Source: Lutraria lutraria
Lineage: Eukaryota > Mollusca > Bivalvia > Venerida > Mactridae
DNA length: 64,000 nucleotides
Direction: 5' to 3'
NCBI GenBank assembly: GCA_964023205.1
Contig: OZ026837.1
Coordinates: forward strand, 14,299,479-14,363,478
Of the stretch, positions 1-10,865 are shown in pieces. Position 1 is the stretch's first letter. Each line of letters starts with the position of its first letter. The position numbers and the translations under genes are program-made. The notes beneath the pieces are model-generated. The model did no database searches and was not told the origin of the DNA. It worked only from the letters and a program-made list of their open reading frames with translations.

Positions 1-1
1 G

Positions 2-467
2 ATGGCCAGGCAGTTGCCACGATTCTCGTGTTTTAAAAAACTCTGACCTATGGCAGACTGGACAACAGCTATCCAACGATGGTCATCATCTGATAGGAGA
101 TGGTGGATTTCCCCTTAAAGTTTGGCTTATGACCCCATTCAGAGACAATGGGCATTTAACACGTCAGCAGCGACATTACAATTACTGCCTGTCAGCATCT
201 CGCCAGGTCATCGAACGGTCTTTTTCACTTCTCAAATGACGTTTCAGACGACTCCAATACTTGGATGTTTACAAGGTTGAGGTGGACGTTCAGCTGTGCA
301 TTTCCTGCTGTATTCTGCATAATATCTGTAAACTGGAATCTGACGATCTGGACGAGTACTTCAATGAAGAACGAGTTCAGCCACTACGAAACCCACAAGC
401 AGCTCAAAATAACAATGATGCAGCCGCCATAGATAAAAGAAACCAAATATGTCATCTGCTACCATAA
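2..467 (+). pseudogene. PIF/Harbinger (HARBI1-like) transposase, C-terminal part
   Basis: The frame starting at base 2 encodes the C-terminal half of a DDE_4-type Harbinger transposase. It contains WPGSCHDSRV near the start, then GDGGFPLKVWLMTPF, RQVIERSFSLLK, RFRRLQYLD and the family's cysteine-rich CCILHNICKL, and ends at the stop near 467. These are the usual landmarks of HARBI1-like nucleases, including the aspartate of GDGG and the glutamate of IERSF. A single in-frame TGA at 237-239 lies in SFSLLK-stop-RFRRL, where the family has a glycine or arginine codon, so the copy is dead or very recently broken. The 5' half and any terminal inverted repeat lie left of the window. A Myb/SANT-like partner is encoded convergently at 3,047-3,758, as in two-gene Harbinger elements, although it is not proven that both belong to one element. 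Confidence 0.88.
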
Positions 468-1282
468 CTTACTCTGATAATGTGTTCAAAATGACATTTA
501 TTAAACAACAACTGAGCTAGCTGGACAAGTAGTTGCTTAATGATCAGTGTATATGAGATACTGGTACAGATATTCCACAAAAGACGTTTTGCTATTTTGC
601 ATGGTGTCCGAATATAGAATGAAAATATCGTTCTGTAAAGTGTCCGTTTTTTTGTTAAGTTAATAGCAACAATATAGTCCATATTTTTCACTGCAGAGTT
701 TGTTTTAGTATCCAAAGTTCAGGATAGGTCTGATTCACCAAAAGAACTTAGATCTTTTGTACTACGTATGGTGAAAATCATGAAAGAAACAAAGGTGTCA
801 AAGTGCACACAAATCTGATTAAAATCATGCTGTGAACTTGATTCAAATAGGAGTGCACGCAAGATCAAAATTTGCTATTGTCATCAGTTCAGGGGTCTTA
901 ACTCCCGAAATTTAGATTTTATATTGATACAAACTTAAGCAGATGAGACTCCATAGCTATAAGTTCAAGAACAGTAATGTAGGTAAAGTTCAAGGTCAGC
1001 CAATGTTGAACTCTAGATCCAAAGTTACAATTATATGTTGAGTTATATAGCTGTGGCTTAAAAAAAGGCAGCAGGTCAAGGTCAAAGTCAGTAATGTTCA
1101 ATGATGAAATTTGAATACAAATATTTAAAATTTCATGACTGTAGCTTCAAAATGAAGTGAGTAGTCATGAAATCTGTTTAATCTGAATACCTATGTAAAT
1201 AAAGTAGGACATGAATACATATGACAAACATTCTTAACAAATATGTAAATTTTAATACGGATACTTTCTGTAAAAACATCGA
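468..1282. other. AT-rich DNA without a recognised gene
   Basis: No splice-flanked open frame or known motif was found here. Only short chance open frames occur on either strand. Confidence 0.5.
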
Positions 1283-1397
1283 AATAATGAAATGATAACA
1301 AAAACATGTAACATTTGACTAGTTAAAACAAGAAATGATAACAAAAACATGTAACATTTGACTAGTTAAAATAAGAAATGATAACAAAAACATGTAA
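1283..1397 (+). repeat. 42-bp minisatellite, left block
   Basis: Almost three copies of a 42-bp unit (AAATGATAACAAAAACATGT, then AACATTTGACTAGTTAAAA) run directly into the SLC20 exon. The third unit is cut off where coding sequence starts. The same unit reappears after the exon at 1,784-1,872. Confidence 0.85.
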
Positions 1398-1576
1398 CAA
1401 GACTGGGTTTTGGATCGTTGTGCTATCATTTATTATAGCTTTTATCCTTGCCTTCGGTATTGGAGCTAATGATGTCGCTAACTCATTCGGTTCCTCAGTT
1501 GGTGCCAAGGCTCTTACACTGAAACAGGCCTGTGTCCTCGGAACAATATTTGAAATACTAGGAGCGGTCTTGATTG
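1378..1576 (+). pseudogene. SLC20 (PiT) sodium-phosphate cotransporter, single N-terminal exon
   Basis: The open frame encodes the first transmembrane segment of an SLC20/PiT-type Na+/phosphate cotransporter. From about residue 9 it reads [20 protein letters not shown], followed by the family signature [10 protein letters not shown] and then [22 protein letters not shown]. The exon ends at ATTG|GTACGT, a plausible phase-1 donor. The only ATG in frame (1,378) lies inside the minisatellite, and there is no polypyrimidine acceptor before the coding part, which really begins near 1,398. No further SLC20 exons were found on either strand of the window. It is therefore either a lone 5' exon whose partners lie outside the window (unlikely, since none follow in the next 62 kb) or a duplicated or captured exon fragment. 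The residues themselves look undamaged. Confidence 0.7.
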
Positions 1577-1783
1577 GTACGTTATAAAAGCTTGCATTTT
1601 GATTGGTCAGCCTCGGTCCCGTACATAATTGTTAAATTTGCCACTGCGTTAAATATACAGCGACCTTTAATATAGTATTGGGCGCAATTTTTCTAACTCG
1701 GGAACATTTGATTTGATAATATATGTGCACGCATTCTAACATAATATTTTATTATTTGGATTAGGTTGTAAATGCATTTAAGC

Positions 1784-1872
1784 ATTTGACTAGTTAAAAC
1801 AAGAAATGATAACAAAACATGTAACATTTGACTAGTTAAACCAAGAAATGATAACAAAATGTAACATGTGAC
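1784..1872 (+). repeat. 42-bp minisatellite, right block
   Basis: About two copies of the 42-bp unit found left of the SLC20 exon, here about 210 bases past its donor site (CATTTGACTAGTTAAAACAA repeated). Small indels show it is somewhat more diverged. Confidence 0.8.
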
Positions 1873-2412
1873 GTACTAGATAAAACATTTTGAGCACATA
1901 ATGTTCCAATTAGTTATTCACCTCTGCATCTACTAACAATCAAGTATCACCTTTTTATGCTATGCTCCAGGCTATCACCGACTTTATTAATTGGTCATTA
2001 AAATATAAATCTGGTCACAGAACACAAATTTCGTTTATGAATATTCCACTTCACTATGCTTTTTGCCAATAACTTGAATTAAGATTGCAATTCTGCAAAT
2101 ATGTCAAACACATGACTTGTGGAAACCTTATAAAAGCAGTCTAATCAGTACAGTGTCTATAAAATAATGATAACGAACTATTTTGGAATGCAACATTTTC
2201 ACAAAATGATTACCTGATCATTAATTCAAATACATGAAACAAGTATGGAAACATGAAACTAGTATGGAAACATGAGCTGCGTCGAAATGAAAGTATTTAA
2301 TTTTAAGGTTGTCCATAAAAAGTCTTGCACTAATATATAGAAAATAAGACATTAAAGTTCATAAGCACTGGCATATAGAAATAAATAACAAGACGCTGCG
2401 TTCAATAAACGC

Positions 2413-2668
2413 ATATGCCCCCGGTGGCATGCTTGTGAAGCAATAGCCGATTTGAACAATGTCAAGGTCAAAGTCAGTATTTGATAATTATGGGTGGATT
2501 GAGATTGGTCATACGCAACAACTGTGTAAGTATCAAAGCATTCTAGCAAGCGGTATAGGTGCTAGACGAAACGGTGCAATCTACTTAACCTCGTACGAAC
2601 GGACGGACAATGGACGGACGGACAGGACAATCACTATATGCCCCGACATCAAAGATGCCGGGGGCATA
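2413..2668. mobile_element. MITE-like element with TATGCCCCCGG inverted ends
   Basis: The left end ATATGCCCCCGGTGG is mirrored by CCGGGGGCATA at the right end, about 256 bp apart. The interior has GACGG-type tandem triplets (GGACGGACAATGGACGGACG) and no coding capacity. A shorter relative lies at 58,500-58,590. This is the layout of a non-autonomous DNA transposon. The superfamily cannot be told from the sequence. Confidence 0.65.
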
Positions 2669-3046
2669 AAAATGTCAACTATGTTTACAACTCTTTTTCT
2701 TTTAAAGGGGTTGAAAGGCTGTCTGTGCCAGGCTTCTGAACAAGTTACTTAACCTTTAAAATTTTATGTTAAAACAATTACAATCAAGTCTTATAAACAC
2801 GTATCCATTTTGTGATACAACTTCTGCATATTGGGCAATTTTTCATTTTTTCTGTGCATCCTATACAACAAAAAATATGTCCACAATCCATAAATACAGT
2901 ACCAGCAAACTTTGCACATATCTGAAAGATGGAGAAAATCAAGAAATCACATAATAGTCAACACTGCATAAAGTGGGCGAGATAAAAACTTATCTGAGTT
3001 ATCATGTCCTAATAAAGACAGATACAACTTTTCATTACACAGTTAA
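2669..3046. other. No recognised feature
   Basis: AT-rich sequence with only short uninformative open frames. It may hold the 3' untranslated part of the minus-strand Myb/SANT-like exon that follows. Confidence 0.4.
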
Positions 3047-3758
3047 TTATTTCTTTTCCATAATGGATAAGAACTGCTTGAACAGATCAACTTTTTCTTC
3101 ATGCCGTTTTTGTTTTTTTCGCTCGCTTTCTTCTTGTCTCTTTTCATTTTCTTTTGACTGACTTTCTATAAAGCACAACACTTCCGACACCTGAGATTTT
3201 CTTACTCTTTTAATACCTTTTTCCTCTGGAGATGAGTTTTTCCTTTTCAAGATTTCAGCATTTTGTTCCAGTTCTTCTTGTTCATCTTCGGTAGAAGAAG
3301 CGACAGAAGAAGCGATAGCTGTGCTCTCCAAACATTTGGGAGTTATGTTTGGTTTGTCCTTATACAGGTCATCCAGCTCTTTCTCAAATACGTATGTTTT
3401 ACGTTCATTGCCACTTTTTGCATTTGCATCCTTGACATTTTTGTATGCCCTATATATTGTCTTCATACGTGATCCACACTGTTCTTGCGAAAATGCATAA
3501 CCTTTCAGTCGGAGTTCACCTGCTATTTCTTCAAATGCCTTCTTTTTACTTAAACGCCCTTGGTCAATTTTCGATTGTCGCATCTTATACTCTTCTATCA
3601 GAAGGAGAGTTTATACTCTTCTATCAGAAGGAGAGTTGCCTCCTTTGTCCAGGAAATAAGCTCTTGATCTTCTTTTTGCGCCAGTATAATCGCCTCGTCA
3701 GAACTTGCAGTGAGTGTGACCCCAGACGTTGGTTCAATGTCATTCGATTCATTGATCT
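3047..3758 (-). pseudogene. Myb/SANT-like DNA-binding protein exon, frame broken by a 26-bp duplication
   Basis: Read on the minus strand, an acceptor (TGTATTTTCCAG) at 3,759 opens an exon whose start carries ISWTKEATLLLIEEYK, the first helix of a trihelix Myb/SANT-like domain. The remaining helices follow (AFEEIAGELRLKGYAFSQEQ, MKTIYRAYKNVKDANAKSG), then an acidic stretch and a lysine-rich coiled-coil-like tail with KRKNSSPEEKGIKRVRK, ending in SIMEKK and a stop. Proteins of this type are the DNA-binding partner of Harbinger transposases, and also occur as host transcription factors. A perfect 26-bp tandem duplication at 3,585-3,636 shifts the frame and brings in stops between the first and second helix. 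A further 5' exon must lie upstream of 3,759. It converges on the Harbinger transposase at 2-467. Confidence 0.75.
3585..3636. repeat. 26-bp perfect tandem duplication inside the Myb-like exon
   Basis: TTATACTCTTCTATCAGAAG plus GAGAGT occurs twice back to back with no mismatch. It is not a multiple of three, so it destroys the reading frame. Confidence 0.95.
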
Positions 3759-4740
3759 CTGGAAAATACAGAAAAAGTAGTGTTTTACATACAGTGAAAC
3801 CTTTGAAAAAAAGCTCAAGTTTCGTTTTGTCTTGTCGTTCTTTATTAAAAAGAAGTTGACCAAGTTTGAAGCTGATATATAAAGAATTGGCATAGAAAAC
3901 GTCAAAAGTTTCTGCACGTCGCCTCGGACAGAGTTATAACAATATCTCAACTGTCTTCGAAAACTGCGAAGCTACGGATAACACATCTGGCTATTAACAC
4001 AACAATGTGTAAGCAAGCCTGTTGTGCACACCTGCACACGTGTGGTATAACGCTCAACACATGCTATATGATACATACATGGTTTATTATACATGATACT
4101 GGCTGAGCCTGAGCTGAGCCAAACTCATTCTCTACTTATATAATATTTCCCAATATTTCAGTAACACGGAGCATTTTGCCAGTTTGGGCATAAATGACGT
4201 TTCTCGCGACTGTTTCCCTTTAAATCGTTCATTTGTTAGTAAATCGTTAACATGTAGCTAAAATGTATTACCATTCATGACGCATTGATGCTTCACAAAA
4301 ACCTCCATGCTGAAAAAACATTTTTTACACTATTCGCACTCGAACATCGTACGCCGCTCCATTTTGAATCACGAGCTTACTCCAACTGCACCACCTCTTA
4401 AGCTGGTGCATGAAGAGTTACTCCGCGCACCTGCTGAGCGCTTACTCTCGCGCACTTGATTGAACAATTCTGACAACCGAGTACTCGGCTTCGTGAATCA
4501 AGTCCGACCCCAATTACAAACGAACAATGCATTTGTCCATTAATATCTAGAAATCTAAGATATGTTACAGTTTCGTAACCATTCACATGGGTCAGAAAAA
4601 TGATGAAGAACGGTCGACTTTATTTCACCGAAAGTTAATGATATAAAACACCTGTCAACCGAAAAGTCACCTTATAGTGAAACAAGTCTGATTCAACACA
4701 CCACTGCACTCCAAGTGCTCGATCCAATGGAAGAGTGTCA
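3759..4740. other. No recognised gene
   Basis: Presumably includes the intron upstream of the Myb-like exon. No splice-flanked open frame or strong repeat could be supported. Confidence 0.4.
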
Positions 4741-4849
4741 TAATTTAGGTCCAAATTCTGAACATCCTCTCTCTTTCGTTGGGATAGTGCGCATCACTTC
4801 ACGGCTATTGCTTATCCACTGATGTGTGAAATCCTCCTTTAATAAAAAT

Positions 4850-5290
4850 GCAACACAGAATCAACAACATCATTGTTGAATATTGTCTTCAAGCAGACAC
4901 CAAAGCGGCCCTGTGATCAATCTACTCATTAATCCCTATGCCTTAACATCGGCAAGGAATAATGGAATTTAATGTCATGCAGAACATATTGAAGCAACTT
5001 ATTGGTTTGACTTCCCTTCAAGAACTCTTCAATGTCCTCCCTAAGAAAACTTTCAAATAGGATGTTGAATCTATTTCCATGAAACTCACCCAGGAAGTCT
5101 TGCATACATGTATTGAAGTCTTTGAATTTTCCTGACTTTTCATCGGTTCCTCTGGCCAGAGCTTTATTAATCTTACTACATCATTATTCCTTGGCTTTTG
5201 AGAAAATCTTATCAAATATTGGACAATCATTGTTGTAGTTTGCCATTTCAAGTGCACGAGGCTGTGCAAACCACAGAAGAAGTTGAGCAG
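4850..5290 (-). pseudogene. Decayed transposon-associated gene (FFCGLH...FHGNRFNILF family)
   Basis: Conceptual reading of the minus strand in two frames gives LNFFCGLHSLVHL, then after a frame change KSGKFKDFNTCMQDFLGEFH, GNRFNILFESFLREDIEEFL and NKLLQYVLHDI, and after another shift GLMSRLITGPLWCLLEDNIQ. I recognise this residue order from large uncharacterised proteins present in many copies in bivalve genomes and thought to be transposon-borne. I cannot name the superfamily. At least two frameshifts and several stops make this copy non-functional. No terminal repeats could be tied to it. Confidence 0.6.
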
Positions 5291-5410
5291 TATGTACGTC
5301 TATATATTACGTTAAACTGTCAACTTTGACAATGACTTAACGGTGCACAAAAAAGACTAGGTAAGATAGCAAGAAAAATAAAATAATTATTAAGTACAGT
5401 AAGATTATAA

Positions 5411-5556
5411 GAATCCACCATGAGCTTCTATGTAGGATAAGGATATCTCACCCGAGGGGTCGGATTTTATCCAGGGACGAGGCTTGCTGAGTTCCCTGGT
5501 TTAAATTCCGACCCCGAGGGTGAGATATCCTTATCCTACATAGACTGTCTCATGAT
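5411..5556. repeat. Foldback hairpin of about 146 bp
   Basis: Arms 5,427-5,464 and 5,507-5,544 are inverted copies matching at 36 of 38 positions (TCTATGTAGGATAAGGATAT on the left). The loop holds a second inverted pair (CCAGGGAC and GTTCCCTGG), and the outer flanks (ATCCACCATGAG and CTCATGATGGAT) also pair. The whole can fold into one long hairpin with a very short loop. Confidence 0.85.
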
Positions 5557-7440
5557 GGATTATTTTTCTCCCACTCATTTTGAGAAAATACAAAACCCTC
5601 ATGACAACATCGACAAAATTGGTAAAAATTTACTTTTTTACCTTATCGTTTATCACATCCAAAAGTTGCAAAGCTGAAGAGATCGGTATTTTAAAGTACA
5701 TACTAAAAGTATGTACCAAACAATTTTACCGCGTACAGCCTTCTCCAGTGTGGTTGAATTAATTTACAGTTTAAAAATGTGAAGGTCGCATTTCGTCATC
5801 ATGAGTGCATGAATACGCAAAGTGTAAACAAATATTGAATAAACGACAATGTAAACAATATACATTTATTGTGTAACTATTTATGTCAGGAGACACATCC
5901 AATAAAACAGTATTTAAATTAATAAAACAACAAGTGTTTTGAATATTGAACAGTTAACTGCAACAGTTGGGAACTATTTGATAACGCGACGGTCTTCTTC
6001 ACTATGACTGCGTAACAAGTCACAAAAGTTTAACGGGCGTGCGACTTTCACCCAGAATCAGAGTCGCTTGACACAATTATTCTTCGTCGTTTTGGATTAG
6101 GTTGACTGTAGTTATTGAAGTTAATGTTAAATGTGCAGTTCTTCATCATACTGCCGGCGAACATGCCTTCAACGACACTTTGTGTTTTCTTTTTCTTTTG
6201 CAAGACTGATTGTGAACTCATGTTTGGACTCTCGGCCTAGATGGAGAACGACCTTGTTCACGATGTAAATCATCCTGATTCATTGGATCAATAGAGCTTA
6301 CGGAGGGTGGATACGTAATACTGAAAACTATCTTACATGAGCAAAAGTGGGAGAATATAAGAATCCACTAATGCGTGTTTACTATGCAGACGTAGTAGTA
6401 GTAAAAGTAGTCCCGTCAAGGTCTGAATGAATTCACGTGCGGTGGTCGCTCATGTAAGAAAGATGTTGCTAATGTAAGATAGGATTTTCTTATATGAGCT
6501 GAAAACCTATCTTACATGAGTAAAAGTGGGAGAAAAGAGTATCAGTCAAGAATACATGGCATGCTACTAAGAAACAAATGTAATTATAAATAAATGTAGT
6601 ACTTACATATGTGCTGAAAATAAAAAAAATCAAGTATTGTCAGATTTCATTCGTTCCTTTGTATAGACCTGTATATTAATATTATTAGAGATTGTGATTA
6701 TTCGGCAGACATTAGACACGATTTAATCCGTGATCACATAGTCTTTTGTGTTCGCTCTGGTATCATTCTGATGGGGTGAAATGGATGGCATCCAGTTTCT
6801 TGCTTTTTATCTATTTCTTTTTACAAATGCTTGTTATTATAATGATAATTGATGTAACATGACTGTCTAAAAAAAATCAATGATTCATGTATCATGTATC
6901 ACATTTCACATTAATGATAATGTAACATGACCGAGTCTAAAAAACAATGAATAAACATTATTAATACTCGGCACATATAGGTAATTACATGTTGTGTGTA
7001 ATTACAAAAAAGATAACGAGTGGTAGCATCATGTATTGGTAATTATTCACTTCCTTTGCATTTCTTCATCATTAACAATATGTTCAGAGGTTACGAATTG
7101 ACCGACAAAAATGGTGTGACGGAACGTATTTGTTGTGTTTTAACTGTTTCTAATTTCGCTACAGTTGTCTCCCTTAGTTTCAAAATAGACATTTGCTAAT
7201 TAAATATTCAGCGTCCAGTCCATCGGCTTCTCTATTGCGTAAGTTGTTTATTTTACTTGATATGAGAGATACATTAACAATTACTATCTGAAACATAAAT
7301 ATATCCTTTAATTAAATGTAAATACCAACAACAATCCAATATACTGGCTTACGGAATGGTATCCGTTTTGTTGTTTATGTAAAGTATGTAGACGACCGTA
7401 ATATTTTTATTCGTTTGTATTTAGACTAATTCTATATTGA
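5557..7440. other. Non-coding AT-rich DNA with a short inverted motif
   Basis: TCTCCCACT at 5,568 is mirrored by AGTGGGAGA at about 6,347 and 6,528. The sequence ATCTTACATGAGNAAAAGTG occurs twice, near 6,330 and 6,507. These may mark a roughly 1-kb non-autonomous element that includes the foldback. Nothing coding is supported. Confidence 0.4.
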
Positions 7441-7505
7441 CCAATCAGAAATGAGCAGACTAAATGTGCACATATATAAGGAGGTGTACAGTCATAATTC
7501 GTTTA
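7441..7505 (+). promoter_or_regulatory. CCAAT and TATA box, polymerase II promoter-like
   Basis: CCAATCAGAA at 7,441 is followed by CATATATAAGGAGG (TATA at about 7,472-7,480). Initiation would be expected near 7,500-7,505, just ahead of the three 146-bp repeats. The spacing suits a TATA-dependent promoter. Whether it is used is unknown. Confidence 0.4.
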
Positions 7506-7570
7506 GTCGCGTTTTGGCTCTCGAAGAGTTAGTATCAAAGCACTTAAAGTAATAACGTTGTTGATACACG

Positions 7571-7975
7571 ATTGCATTGCTGGGACTTTGGTCAATGTAA
7601 AGTAAGGGTTAGCGTATATCCTGATTGCGGCATATGTACCATGACGGATTTCTCTGCCCTTTAAATACTAGTACCGGGTCGTAGTAGTCTTTCGTATTTT
7701 ATTATAGATTGCATTTAGTTCATTGCTGTGACTTTGGTCAATGTTAAATAAGGGTTAGCATACATCCTGATTGCGGCATATGTACCATGACGGATGTCTC
7801 TGCCCTTTAAATACTAGTACCGGGTCGCAGTAGTCTCTCTCTTATTTCATTGTGCATTGCATTTGGTGCGTGTCCGGGACTTTGGGCAGTGTACATAAGG
7901 GTTAGAGCCTCTCGATTGCGGCGTATGTACCATGACAGAGGTTTCTATTCCCTAATACCAGTACCGGGTCGTGGG
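7571..7975 (+). repeat. Three tandem units of about 146 bp
   Basis: The marker ACTTTGG recurs at 7,585, 7,731 and 7,879 (spacing 146 and 148). Each unit shares AAGGGTTAG, ATTGCGGC, ATGTACCATGAC and ACCGGGTCG in the same order. There is no long open frame through the units, so a non-coding role or a transposon 5' monomer array is more likely than a protein. Confidence 0.8.
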
Positions 7976-8246
7976 CAACTCCAGTGCATTTCTTCATATA
8001 GTTATAAATACCTATTGTATATGTGTCGCATTGTCTTTTATTCATAAATTGATTTTTGTTCATTTGATTATTATACCCTTAAGTTAAACAATCATACGGA
8101 CAAAGTAGTCCCCGAGGAAAATTGATATATGTTCATATAAACATTGTACTGTTCTATTGTTATATCTGCCGTTCTTCATATTTGAGGCCATAGTCGCTCG
8201 GCATACGACTTGAAACACGTTACAATGGTATCGAATTGACCATTGA

Positions 8247-9365
8247 TTTTTAGCTCACATGTCACAAAGTGAGCTATTAGGCGTCCGGAATCGTGCGTCG
8301 TCAAACTTTATGTTGTGACCACACTAGGGGCCACATTTTTAGCCCAATTTTAGCAAAACTGGGTCAGAACGTTAATATCAACAAAATCTCGGACGAGTTC
8401 GATATTGGGCCATTTGGGGTCAAAAACTAGGTCACCAGGGCCAAATAAGGGAAAACCTTGTGAACACTTTAGAAATCACTGTTTTGACTGCATCTTCATG
8501 AAGCTTTGTCAGAATATTTATTTTTATGATATGTAGGTCAAGTTTGATAATGGGTCATTTCTGTAGTAAAATTAGGTCACTAGGGCAAATTGCTGGAAAA
8601 CCTTGTGAACACTCTAGAAGTCACAGTTTTGATTGGATGATCATGAAACCTTGTCAGAATGTTTGTTTTCATAATATCTTGGACGAGTTCGAACATGGGT
8701 CATCTTGGGTAAAAAACTAGGTCGCTAGGTCAAACCATGTTAACACTGTAGATTTCACAGTTATTATTGTATCTTCACCAAACTTTGTCAAATCGTTTAT
8801 TTTAATGATATAACGGTCAAGTATAAATATGGGTCATCTGGGGTCAATAATTAGGTCACCAGGTCAAATCTTAGGAAAACTTTGTTAACACTGTAGATGT
8901 CACAGTTTTAATTGGATCTTCACCAAACCTTGTCAAAATGTTTGCCTCAATGATATGTGGGTGAAGGGTGAACATGGGTCAGCCGGGTTCAAAAACTGGG
9001 TCACAAGGTCAAATCTTAGGTAAAAGTCTTGTAAAAGCTCTAAAAGTCATGGTTTTGATTTGATCTTGGCCAAACCTTGTCAGATTGTTTGTCTTAATGA
9101 TATTAAGGACAAGTTCAAATATGGGTCACCTAGGGTCAAAAACCAGGTCACAAGGTCAAATCTTAGGAAAACCTTATTAACACTGTAGATGTCAAATTTT
9201 GATCGTATCTTCACCAAACCTAGTCAGACTGTTTGTCTTAATGATATGTAAGACAAATTCGAACCTATGTCGTCTGGGATCAAAAACTAGGTCACCGGTT
9301 CAAAACAATGTTTTAATGAGTGATTGTCATGTGAGCGATATAGGGCCATCTTGGCCCTCTTGTTT
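8247..9365 (+). mobile_element. Non-autonomous element with about 150-bp internal tandem units (pearl/Helentron-like)
   Basis: It begins TTTTAGCTCACATGTCAC with a small stem (TAGCTCAC and GTGAGCTA) and ends with the hairpin GGGCCATCTTGGCCCTCTTG followed by TTT. Between them are about six to seven imperfect units near 150 bp, each carrying GGGTCA, ACTAGGTCACNAGGTCAAA, TTCACCAAACCTTGTCAGA and a GATAT motif. These ends and the tandem core match elements that are very common in bivalves, including the pearl group. That assignment is from memory. No protein is encoded. Confidence 0.7.
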
Positions 9366-9484
9366 AAGTTACTCTGAATGACACCATACAACCTCTCAAC
9401 CAGTACTGCTACCAAGCAACTGAAACCTAATAATATGGCCACTAACAGAGTTGAGACAATGAAACAATTTCTTTCTTTTTTATG

Positions 9485-9752
9485 TTACAGTTTTTTAATG
9501 TTATATAGATTGTTGCCATATAACTTTGCTGGGAAGGAAATAGGCAGCAGATCTACCATAGACAAAATGAATTCGTCATCTGATCTCTGTTCCATGATGC
9601 CAAAAAGCTTTTCCAAATCTCTTTGGAATAAAGTGATGTCTTTTTGTGTATTTTCCACAAGGGTAGAAACTTTTGATCTGTAAGTCCATACCATTTCCAT
9701 ACCTTGGCAAGTTAGGCATATACCATCAACTAACTTCTTTAGATGACAAGCT
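9485..9752 (-). CDS. Unrecognised exon candidate
   Basis: On the minus strand the acceptor TTTGAATTTACAG at 9,753 opens a frame CHLKKLVDGICLTCQGMEMV, continuing to a stop at 9,485 (about 88 residues; the tail is NNLYNIKKL). It has a CX2C-like pair (CLTC) and an acidic middle part. No donor is needed if it is a terminal exon. I do not recognise the family. It may belong to a transposon gene, since TE-type exons lie a little further upstream on the same strand (11,402-12,016). Confidence 0.3.
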
Positions 9753-9765
9753 GTAAATTCAAATC

Positions 9766-10865
9766 ATTACAATTAAAGGGCAACGCAACCCTAATTAATC
9801 TCATTTAAATAATTATTCATTATTATTCTGAAAAAATTAAATCATTTGAGCAATAAAATACGCACATTGAAGATATTTTACGAAAATATCGTAGAAACTT
9901 GGTTATATGAAAGAGTACAGGGCGCCGCCATTTTACCCATTTACAATCGATTAACAGGTGTGTGTGACGTCATATCTCACAGACATGGATATGGCGAATA
10001 AGCGGGAGTGAAAGAGAATGGTTGATTATTATAGATATCGCCTTTAATTGTGAGGAATAAGCTTAGAAAATCACGCATTTGTATTTTAGAATCATAGCCT
10101 ACATATTCTTCCACGTTATCCACCAAAACACAATGTTCACAGCCACTAAATTCTTCAATAGAATCAAAGCTTAATTTTCCATTCGACACTAAAGTAAATC
10201 CATTTTTATAGTGACATAAACTATAATACTAACATTTATTTATATTTATAAATTGCGTGAAAAATACTGACGTGAAAACTTAATTATAGCATGGATGTAA
10301 TATAGCATCCCTGATTATAGTAATATTTCATTGATAAGAATTAAGATCAAACACTACGAAGTGCGACAAACATTTTATTGGTTGTATTTTCTTACACCAT
10401 TTCCATCGTAAATCTATCTATATACAAACATGTAAAAGTTAATTTACAGATTAAATATCACTGAAGATTATTATAATAATCACATCTATACAAAGTGGTG
10501 TATGTACGCACAGTTATATTGTTTGTTGAGTGGGGAGTTAAACAGTATTGCACATTTAATTGTGGGGTAATATATATAGCATCATTGGTGTGATTCGCGG
10601 GAAAGCACGGACAATCTGGAAATTTGCCATTATTTTCGGGAAAAGTAGAATATGATATACATAAATGCTTAATAATCATATAACAAGCATAAAAGCCAAA
10701 AGCATGTGTAGTTACTTCTTAAACTTTTGCCTAAATTACCTTTCAGACTGTCAATCCATAATCACTACACATTTATTTTCCACCTTCAGTACGCTCACTG
10801 TAAAAATCAATATCTCCCACACTGATGAAAATTACGTCACAAGACAGCAAGAACCAGACATAATA
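9766..10865. other. No recognised gene
   Basis: AT-rich, with scattered short open frames on both strands that have neither splice context nor recognisable motifs. Confidence 0.4.

Noticed and set aside
7571..7975. CRISPR-like array
   Set aside because: Units of about 146 bp without short repeats and unique spacers. The host is a eukaryote.
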